A stretch of DNA of 64,000 nucleotides from Staphylococcus auricularis (GTDB lineage Bacteria; Bacillota; Bacilli; Staphylococcales; Staphylococcaceae), in contig NZ_LLER01000001.1 of assembly GCF_001500315.1 (NCBI RefSeq), positions 99,140 through 163,139 on the forward strand, given 5' to 3'. Position numbers and translations under genes: made by a program. Of this stretch, positions 55,542-64,000 are shown one piece after another (position 1 is the stretch's first letter; each line of letters begins with the position of its first letter). The notes under the pieces are model-generated. The model searched no databases, was not told the DNA's origin, and saw nothing but the letters and a program-made list of their open reading frames with translations.

Positions 55542-56687
55542 ATGAATAAAAAAACACGCATTATCCATGGAGGTCATACAACAGATGAAGATACAGGTGC
55601 AGTGACTACACCGATTTACCAAACAAGCACCTTTTTACAAGATGATATTGGTGATTTAAGAAAAGGTTATGAATACTCCCGTTCTGGGAATCCAACCCGT
55701 CACGCGCTAGAAGATTTAATCGCTGATTTAGAATATGGACAACATGGTTTCGCTTTTGGTTCAGGCATGGCAGCGATTAGTGCTGTGATCATGTTACTTG
55801 ATGAAGGCGATCATTTAATCATCAACTCTGACGTCTACGGTGGAACATATCGTGCGTTAACCCAAGTCTTTAATCGCTTTGGTATCGAAGCGGATTTCGT
55901 TGATACGACAGATGTAGATCAAATTGAATCTTATATTAAAGATAAAACAAAAATGTTATACATTGAGACTCCATCTAATCCATTATTACAAGTGACAGAT
56001 ATTAAAAAAGTGGCTGATATTGCTGCACAACATGATTTGATCTCAGTGGTTGATAATACATTTATGACACCTTATTTCCAAAATCCACTTAAACTCGGTG
56101 CAGATATCGTGTTACATTCTGCAACGAAATATATCGGAGGACATAGTGACGTTGTTGCTGGACTTGTTGCCACAAACGATGATGACATCGCAGAACAATT
56201 AGGATTCATTCAAAATTCTACTGGTGGGGTACTTGGACCACAAGATAGTTATTTATTGATTAGAGGAATTAAAACACTCGGTTTACGTATGGAACAAATT
56301 CAACGTAATGCACAAGCGCTCGTTGAGTTATTACAACAACATGGCGCGGTGGAACACGTTTATCATCCTAGTATAGAAAGCCATAAAAATAGTGACGTTC
56401 ACGCACAACAAGCAGATGGTCATACAGGTGTTGTTTCATTTGTCGTTGCAGATACAGAAGCTGCGAAAAAAGTCATTTCAAATACACAGTATTTCACATT
56501 AGCCGAAAGTTTAGGTGCAGTAGAAAGTTTAATTTCAGTACCTGCACTGATGACACATGCCTCTATTCCACAACAAGTTAGAGAAGAACAAGGCATTGCA
56601 GATGGATTAATTCGTCTGTCAGTAGGTATTGAAGATACAGATGACTTAGTTGCTGATTTACAACATGCGCTAGATCAACTTCAATAA
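55542..56687 (+). CDS. mccB: Cystathionine gamma-lyase/synthase family protein, MccB-like
   Basis: A 381-residue PLP enzyme of the Cys/Met metabolism family. The start is ATG 55542 (MNKKTRIIHGG) with GAGGAGGAA inside the end of mccA. Motifs include YSRSGNPTRHALE near residue 45, FGSGMAAISAV near 75, IETPSNPLLQVTDI near 145, VVDNTFMTPYFQNPL near 175 and the PLP Lys in LHSATKYIGGHSDVVAG near 195. Next to mccA, cystathionine gamma-lyase (cystathionine to cysteine) is more likely than gamma-synthase. Confidence 0.88.
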   Translation: MNKKTRIIHGGHTTDEDTGAVTTPIYQTSTFLQDDIGDLRKGYEYSRSGNPTRHALEDLIADLEYGQHGFAFGSGMAAISAVIMLLDEGDHLIINSDVYGGTYRALTQVFNRFGIEADFVDTTDVDQIESYIKDKTKMLYIETPSNPLLQVTDIKKVADIAAQHDLISVVDNTFMTPYFQNPLKLGADIVLHSATKYIGGHSDVVAGLVATNDDDIAEQLGFIQNSTGGVLGPQDSYLLIRGIKTLGLRMEQIQRNAQALVELLQQHGAVEHVYHPSIESHKNSDVHAQQADGHTGVVSFVVADTEAAKKVISNTQYFTLAESLGAVESLISVPALMTHASIPQQVREEQGIADGLIRLSVGIEDTDDLVADLQHALDQLQ

Positions 56688-56718
56688 TTCGGACCAATTT
56701 AAAAATGCAGTTTTCAAG

Positions 56719-56761
56719 AGTCGGAATTTCTATGATATAGGGATTTCGGCTTAATTTTTTT
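56719..56761 (+). terminator. Rho-independent terminator of mccAB
   Basis: AGTCGGAAT (56719-56727) pairs with ATTTCGGCT (56743-56751) with wobbles, followed by a T-rich tail. The AT-rich 56762-57042 stretch shows no gene. Confidence 0.65.
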
Positions 56762-57042
56762 GCTATCTATTTTTCCAAAAGATGCAGGAGACCGTTAATA
56801 TTTTAAAAAATTAATCGATATGTGTGACTACTTTGTAGAAAAATATTTTTATATCTGGGATGTTCAATCTTTTCCATTTTAAGTTTCAGTATCATTTAAA
56901 TACATAGATTTATGCATTAATATTTATTATTAGTTAAAAATATACGTTAATAATGTTAGTTTGGATTCATTTTAAAGAATAAAAACAGTAAAAAAATGAA
57001 CATACATCTTTATTGTGCAAGGGAAGGAGTTATAGTACGATT

Positions 57043-57072
57043 TTGAGTGATACAGCAGAAATGTTGTATATT
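57043..57072 (+). promoter_or_regulatory. Putative promoter of the giant adhesin gene
   Basis: -35 TTGAGT (57043-57048), an 18-bp spacer and -10 TATATT (57067-57072); an overlapping TATAAT is at 57073-57078. GGAGG (57087-57091) precedes the start codon. Confidence 0.45.
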
Positions 57073-59635
57073 TATAATTTAATAATGGAGGGAAGACTTG
57101 GATGAGCAAGCGAAATCAAAAGTCATCAAAGAGACGTCTCGATTTCTTACCTAACCGTCAGAATAAGTATTCGATACGTAAATTTACGGTCGGTACAGCT
57201 TCTATCTTAATCGGTACATTGCTAATCTTTGGTTCGCATCAAGAAGTTGAAGCGGCAGAAACTGAAGAACAAACGCAAGCCGTCGATGCATCGAATGAAG
57301 ATGAAGCAGAATCAGTAGACACAGACGCAGCAACCGATTCCCCTGAAGTTGATGCATCAGCCCCAACTGAACCATCTCTTGAAGCTGCTACAGATACAGA
57401 TGAGAATGAACCAGACGTTTCGAAAGACACAACACCATCATTCCAAGCACCATCTGATGAAGTGACAACATCAGATCAAGCAACGGAGCAACCAGAAAGT
57501 GAAGGGAACGTAAACGAAGAGACAGAACAACCTACAGAAGCAACACCTAACGATCAAGAGGAGAAACAAGCAGCATCTGAAGCATCAGATATGCACGTTG
57601 AAGATGTCGTGCAACATCATGAGCAAGCTGTTGAAGATGTACAAGCGGATTCAAATGATCAAAGTGAACCCGTACCTTCTAAATATGAACAACAAGAAGA
57701 CCAACCAAAAGCTTCAGTTGATTTATCTCAAGAAGATGTAAACCCAATCCCTAAAGCTGACACTCATGTTGTAGTACCGGTTACGCAACCCGTTGAAGCA
57801 CTTGAAGTAAAAGCACAAGTTGAGACTTCAACAGTGGAACAAGCAGACGATGTTTTTAAACCTAAACATGCAGTTACACCTGCAGAAAATGATGATGTGA
57901 CGAATGTTCAAACTGCAGATCTAAATGATTTATCGCCTTCAGAAGTGTCGGCGGTATTGAAAGATTTAGCGAATGAACAAGAACAAAGTAAAGTGAAAGC
58001 TGTAGCACCTCAAATACTTTCAAGAGCTGTTAGAGAACCTAACGCTACTAATGGTAATCATCGAGTGGACACGATGAAACGTGCTGAAGTCAACGATTTC
58101 CAAAGCTTTGTAAACGCGTTAAATGATAAGCGTGTACAAACGATTGTATTAAACCAAGATATTACTGCACGTAGCAACACACGTTTGAAAGACGGTGTGG
58201 GACGTTATATCGTAGTAGAAGGTAACAATCATACAATTAACACAGGTCGATATTTCGTTGAGGCTTTACCTAACTCTGGCGTTTTGATATTACATTTAAA
58301 AATGCGAATATTCAAACAAATCATGATAAAGGTCTCATTTATTTCAACCGTTCAAAACATGATAATCAAGAACTTACTTTTGAAAATGTCACACATACAG
58401 GCCATAGCTTGGTAAATGGTAAAAGCAATGTGGATGTGAATTTAGTTGGACACTTCACTACGATAAGTAACGATAATCATGCATCTCGTTCAAATATTAC
58501 TGCAAAGTCGATTATTGTCAGTGATGATGCAGTGATTAAAGGCCAACGTACAGGTTTAGGAAATGTGTTTGAGGTAGATAAATACGGTGAATTCCTCACT
58601 GGTTCTAACGCAAACATTAGTGTCGATGTTTCACCAGTTGATGCATTTAAACATACAAATGGACATACGGCATTTAAATTAAATCAAGGTGCTAGAGTGA
58701 TATTTGGTAATCATTCAAATGTTCAAATTACTGGTCAAAATATCTTCAGTTTCAGTGATCATGGAAGATTGCAAACTGGTCAAGGTTCACTCATTCGTGT
58801 GACGCAAAAAGGTAACGGTAACATTGTTGATATGGGTAGAAATAGTGCGTTTGTTGTAGGACAACGATCACAATTTTTGGCTACTTCTGATGAACATCGT
58901 ACACCTGGCAGCAATTACGAAGAAAACAATCTCATCGGTTTAGATGGCAATTCTGAAATCATCATCGAAGAATCCGCGAAACTTGTATTGGATGCCAAAA
59001 ACCACCAGTGGAACACGAAAACAAAATCGCAATATGGGTATTATAATGATTTAGTGAATATTAATGCGAAAGGTCAAGAAACAGCGTTATTACATGTAAA
59101 AGATAACGCTACACTCGATTTACGCACGGATAATAGAAACTATTATGCTGAAGTCATTTCTATTCCGTTGTCTGGTAATCATCCAGATCGTAAATTTATC
59201 TTTGACCATGCGTATTACGTGAACCTACAGAAAATGAACATCGTCGTAAGCGGTGAAAGTGTTAAACCAGTAGGTAAAAAACCAAACTTAATCTTCATGT
59301 CGCCGAAATCACCAGGACATTTCCAATGGAACGGTTCATACATTGTGAAAATGTGGAACCCAACGCATCTGAGTGATCCAGATCAACATGCTGACGCTGA
59401 TAATGTGTGGGGGAATGTCGTAGATTTAAGAGCAGAACAAGAAGGCTTTAATACAGGTATACCAACATACAACCGAGAACAATCTACAAACTTAAGTAAC
59501 CAAGGTAAAGCATTATCTCAACTGAACTTAAACTATGCCCAACGACTTGTATTAATCAGTAATCAGTCTGAACATCCAGAAGCGGTTAATCCAGACAACA
59601 CAGAACATTTTGTTGAAATTCATGATGAGTACAAT

Positions 59636-62600
59636 CCGACATATAACGAAGCAGCAACAAAACCTGGACAGCCTGTTGATTTACCAGTTGTATTCGTTGA
59701 AGAGGAAAGAGCATCTCGTGCTGCTACCCTGCCTGAAGGTACGGTTTTCGAGATTGTACGAGATAAAGTACCACCAGGTTGGAATGCCTCTGTTAAACCG
59801 AACGGGACATTACAAGTTATTCCGCCAGCAGATGCAATCCCAGGTACTACAGCCGTTATACCAGTGAAAGTGACATTTCCAGATGGTACCGTCACTTACA
59901 CATCAGGTAAAGTTGTCGTTTTACCAACGGATGCGCATTTAAATCATCCAACTTATGGAGGTAAAGAAACGAAACCAGGTGTACCGGTTGATGTACCACA
60001 GACAAGTGAATCACCTATGCCAGATGGGACAGTATATGAAGTACCAAGTTTAAGTATTCCTGAAGGTTGGATGGTAACGGTTAAACCAGACGGGACATTA
60101 GTTGTTACTCCACCTGCAGACGCTGAACCAGGCACAACAATCAATATTCCTGTTAATGTCACTTATCCGGATAAATCAGTAGATTATACTGCTGCAAAAG
60201 TAACGGTTATTCCGAATGATGCGCATAATAATAATCCAGGATATGAAGAAGGTTCGACAAAACCAGGACAATCAGTGACAGTACCACAAACTGGGGATAC
60301 TGAATTACCACCTGGGACTACATTTGAAGTGCCAAATGGAAGTGTACCTTCAGGTTATACAGTAACGGTAGATCCGAATGGCAATGTGACAGTAACGCCA
60401 CCATCGGACGCAACACCAGGAACGTCAGTAGATATTCCAGTTAAGGTGACTTATCCAGATGGCTCAGTAGATAATACGAAGGTGAAAGTGACGGTTATTC
60501 CGAACGACGCACAAAGTAATGAACCTGGATATAACGAAGGATCGACAAAACCAGGACAACCAGTGACTGTACCACAAACTGGAGATGAAACTTTACCGCC
60601 AGGAACAACATTCGAAGTGCCAGAAGGCAGTATTCCATCAGGTTATACAGTAACGGTAGATCCGAAGGGTAATGTGACAGTAACGCCACCAACTGACGCG
60701 ACACCAGGAACGTCTGTAGATATACCAGTTAAGGTAACATATCCAGATGGATCAACAGAGGAAGTACCAGTCAAAGTAGTTATTATACCGAATGACGCGC
60801 AAAGCAATATCCCTGGATATAGCGAAGGATCGACGAAACCTGGCCAACCGGTGACAGTGCCACAAACTGGAGATGAGACATTACCACCAGGAACAACATT
60901 CGAAGTAACTGAAGGCAATATTCCATCAGGTTACACAGTAACCGTAGATCCAAATGGCAATGTGACGGTGACACCACCAGCGGATGCGACGCCGGGTACG
61001 TCAGTGGATATTCCAGTTAAAGTGACATATCCAGATGGATCAACAGAGGAAGTACCAGTCAAAGTAGGTATTATACCGAATGACGCGCAAAGCAATGATC
61101 CGGGTTACGGAGATGTTTCGACGAAACCAGGCCAACCAGTAACGGTGCCACAAACTGGAGATGAAACATTACCGCCAGGCACAGCATTCGAAGTGCCAGA
61201 AGGCAGCGTTCCACCAGGCTATACAGTAACGGTAGATCCGAATGGCAATGTGACAGTAACACCACCAGTGGATGCGACGCCGGGTACATCTGTGGATATA
61301 CCAGTTAAGGTTACTTATCCAGATGGTTCGACAGAGGAAGTACCAGTCAAAGTAGGTATTATACCGAATGACGCGCAAAGCAATGAACCAGGTTACGGAG
61401 ATGTTTCGACGAAACCAGGCCAGCCAGTGACAGTGCCACAAACTGGAGATGAGACATTACCGCCAGGAACAACATTTGAAGTACCGAATGGAAGCGTACC
61501 AACTGGATATACAGTAACGGTAGACCCAAATGGCAATGTGACGGTGACACCACCAGCGGATGCGACACCAGGAACGTCAGTGGATATTCCAGTTAAAGTG
61601 ACATATCCAGATGGATCAACAGAGGAAGTACCAGTCAAAGTAGGTATTATACCGAATGACGCGCAAAGCAATGATCCGGGTTACGGAGATGTTTCGACGA
61701 AACCGGGCCAACCGGTGACAGTACCGCAAACTGGAGATGAAACATTACCGCCAGGAACAACATTTGAAGTGCCAGAAGGCAGTATTCCAGCAGGTTATAC
61801 AGTAACGGTAGATCCGAATGGCAATGTGACGGTGACGCCACCAACTGACGCGACACCAGGCACATCAGTGGATATACCAGTTAAAGTAACGTATCCAGAT
61901 GGGTCAGTAGATAATACGAAGGTGAAAGTGACGGTTATTCCGAACGACGCGCAAAGTAATAATCCAGGATATACCGAAGGATCGACAAAACCAGGTCAAC
62001 CAGTGACTGTACCACAAGTTGGAGATACTGAATTACCGCCAGGTACTACATTTGAAGTGCCAGAAGGTAATATTCCAGCAGGTTATACAGTAACGGTAGA
62101 TCCGAATGGCAGTGTGACGGTGACACCACCAACTGATGCGACACCAGGAACATCAGTAGATATCCCAGTTAAGGTAACGTATCCAGATGGATCCACAGAA
62201 GAAGTACCAGTCAAAGTAGGTATTGTACCGAATGATGCGCAAAGCAATGACCCAGGCTACGGAGACGTTTCGACGAAACCAGGTTAACCGGTGACGGTAC
62301 CACAAACTGGAGACGAAACATTACCACCAGGTACAACATTCGAAGTTCCAAATGGCAGTGTACCACCAGGTTATACAGTAACCATAGCTCCAAACGGTAA
62401 TGTGACAGTGACGCCACCAGCGGACGCAACACCAGGAACATCAGTAGATATCCCAGTTAAGGTAACGTATCCAGATGGATCCACAGAAGAAGTACCAGTC
62501 AAAGTAGGTATTGTGCCGAATGACGCGCAAAGCAATGATCCGGGTTACGGAGACGTTTCGACGAAACCAGGCCAACCAGTAACGGTACCACAAATTGGAG

Positions 62601-63660
62601 ACGAGACATTACCGCCAGGAATAACATTCGAAGTTCCAAATGGCAGTGTACCACCAGGCTATATAGTAACCGTAGATCCAAATGGTAATGTGACAGTAAC
62701 ACCACCAATGGATGCGCCACCAGGAACATCTGTGGATATACCAGTTAAGGTAACGTATCCAGATGGATCAGTAGATAATACGAAAGTCAAAGTGACGGTT
62801 ATTCCGAATGACGCGCAAAGTAATGAACCTGGATATAATGAAGGCTCGACAAAACCAGGCCAACCGGTGACGGTACCGCAAACCGGAGATGAAACATTAT
62901 CGCCAGGCACAACATTTGAAGTGCCAGAAGGCAGTATCCCATCAGGTTATACAGTAACGGTGGATCCGAATGGTAATGTGTCAGTAATGCCACCAACGGA
63001 CGCAATACCAGGCACATCAGTAGATATACCAGTAAAAGTGAAATATCCAGATGGTTCGGTAGACGATACAAAAGTGAAAGTGACAATCACTCCGAACGAT
63101 GCCCAAAGTAACGATCCGGGTTACGGAGACGTTTCGACGAAACCAGGCCAACCAGTAACGGTACCACAAACTGGAGACGAAACATTACCGCCTGGAACAA
63201 CATTTGAAGTACCGAATGGAAGCGTACCAACTGGATATACAGTAACGGTAGACCCAAATGGCAATGTGACGGTGACGCCACCAGCGGATGCGACGCCTGG
63301 TACATCTGTGGACATTCCAGTTAAGGTAACATATCCGGATGGCTCAGTAGATAATACGAAAGTCAAAGTGACGGTAATCCCGAATGACGCGCAAAGCAAT
63401 GATCCGGGTTACGGAGATGTTTCAACGAAACCAGGCCAACCAGTTACAGTGCCCCAAGTTGGAGATACTGACTTACCACCAGGTACAACATTCGAAGTGC
63501 CAGAAGGTAATATTCCACCAGGCTATACAGTAACGGTAGAGCCGAATGGTAATGTGACGGTGACGCCACCAGTAGATGCGCCACCAGGAACATCAGTAGA
63601 TATACCAGTTAAGGTAACGTATCCAGATGGATCTACAGAGGAAGTGCCAGTTAAAGTAAC
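59636..63660 (+). repeat. About fourteen 96-aa (288-bp) YPDG/Rib-like tandem repeats
   Basis: Units begin at PxYxxxxTKPG codons at 59636 and 59948, then every 288 bp exactly (60236, 60524 ... 63404). The first unit is 24 bp longer. Each has TKPGQPVTVPQ, (L/I)PPGTTFEVP, GYTVTVDPNGNVTVTPP, DATPGTSVDIPVKVTYPDGS and PNDAQSN parts. The first two units are divergent; the others are nearly identical at DNA level. Two alternative unit ends occur, STEEVPVKV and SVDNTKVKV. Confidence 0.93.
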
Positions 63661-63688
63661 GATAGATACTCCAGACCCAGGCAACGCA

Positions 63689-64000
63689 CCAGATAAAGGT
63701 GAAACACCGGATAACGGAATGACGCCAGATCCAGGCAAAGAACCAGACAAAGGTGAAACACCAGATAATGGTATGACGCCAGATCCAAACAAAGTTCCGG
63801 ATAAAGGTGAAACACCGGATAATGGAATAACACCAGCCCCAGGCAAGGAACCGGATAAAGGTGAGACACCAGACAATGGCATGACGCCAGACCCAGGCAA
63901 AGAGCCAGATAAAGATGAAACACCAGATAACGGCATGACACCAGATCCAGGCAACGAACCGGACAAAGGTGGAACACCAGATGATGGCATGACGCCAGAT
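63689..64000 (+). repeat. 18-aa (54-bp) Pro/Asp/Gly/Thr repeats
   Basis: Units based on PDKGETPDNGMTPDPGKE repeat every 54 bp from 63689 to the window end (about six copies seen), with small substitutions such as PNKV, PAPG and PDKD. They look like a wall-spanning linker of the adhesin. Confidence 0.9.

Larger units (their letters stand above)
57102..64000 (+). pseudogene. Giant YSIRK surface adhesin with YPDG/Rib-like repeats (partial; frameshift and in-frame stop)
   Basis: One reading frame of about 2300 codons that runs off the window. The YSIRK-GTAS signal lies at residues 23-34, with cleavage near VEAAE; residues 55-320 are acidic and disordered. A beta-strand-rich region (about 325-830; [41 protein letters not shown]) resembles the pectate-lyase-like beta-helix adhesive domains of Gram-positive surface proteins. 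About fourteen 96-residue repeats follow, then 18-residue Pro/Asp/Gly repeats to the window end. There are two lesions. Four T at 58282-58285, where five would read [10 protein letters not shown], stop the first frame at 58415. CAA has become TAA at 62285-62287 within a repeat. After both, the frame stays open. The LPXTG end must lie to the right. Unless the lesions are sequencing errors or slippage-corrected, no anchored product is made. Confidence 0.8.

Noticed and set aside
59620..63990. Many long open frames on the minus strand across the adhesin repeats
   Set aside because: They are mirror frames of a repetitive coding region, recur with the 288-bp period, and lack ribosome sites and family features.
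59636..64000. Regular 288-bp and 54-bp repeats as a CRISPR array or satellite DNA
   Set aside because: Both sets keep one reading frame and encode typical Rib/YPDG and Pro-rich wall-spanning repeats; there are no short repeats with unique spacers and no cas genes.

Overview
The window is chromosomal DNA from a low-GC Gram-positive bacterium, almost certainly a Staphylococcus other than S. aureus. The evidence is two YSIRK-type surface-protein signal peptides, an iron-regulated heme-acquisition (isd) locus of the S. lugdunensis type (isdC-isdK-isdE-isdF-isdL-srtB-isdP), and class I fda, mqo, aldA, rbsU, ipdC, a betaine (cudT/betB/betA) set, tcyABC and mccAB. I could not fix the species.

Layout. 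1-300: start of a BceA/VraD-type ABC ATPase, with a perfect BceR-type palindrome upstream. 0.6-4.4 kb: LPXTG surface protein with three 85-aa Rib-like repeats. 4.5-6.2 kb: secreted glucosaminidase/CHAP hydrolase. 6.3-11.6 kb: linear-amide hydrolase, aldA behind a consensus cre site, a convergent acyl-CoA synthetase, and a frameshifted HEVGH protein. 12-18.4 kb: mqo, rbsU, frameshifted rbsK, and a TagF/TarF-like glycerophosphotransferase. 18.5-26.9 kb: isd operon behind a Fur box. 26.9-30.5 kb: MarR regulator, panE-like reductase and ipdC; the first two share an identical operator-like palindrome. 30.6-34.7 kb: frameshifted cardiolipin synthase, a PTS-IIC-like protein with an in-frame stop, and fda. 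35-40.5 kb: choline transporter, betaine aldehyde dehydrogenase and choline dehydrogenase, for making the osmoprotectant glycine betaine. 40.6-43.3 kb: three-gene flavin/aromatic redox operon. 43.5-44.7 kb: CapA-like protein behind a duplicated promoter segment. 45-47.4 kb: tcyABC. 47.4-50 kb: two tandem MFS paralogues. 50.2-51.7 kb: NADH oxidase with a Rex-like site. 52-53.2 kb: PBP4-like carboxypeptidase. 53.3-56.7 kb: SAM riboswitch-metQ, then mccAB. 57.1 kb to the end: a giant YSIRK adhesin with about fourteen 96-aa YPDG/Rib-like repeats, running off the window.

How the genes connect. Sulfur metabolism is clustered (cystine import, methionine binding protein, reverse transsulfuration). 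The isd genes form one translationally coupled iron/heme uptake unit that ends in its own wall hydrolase. Redox and carbon genes carry CcpA-like and Rex-like sites.

A striking feature is eight reading-frame lesions in otherwise intact genes. Three are indels in or beside short A or T runs, two are other indels, and three are stop codons. They may be real decay or phase variation, or uncorrected long-read errors; raw reads would decide. No rRNA, tRNA, IS element, prophage or CRISPR array was recognised.
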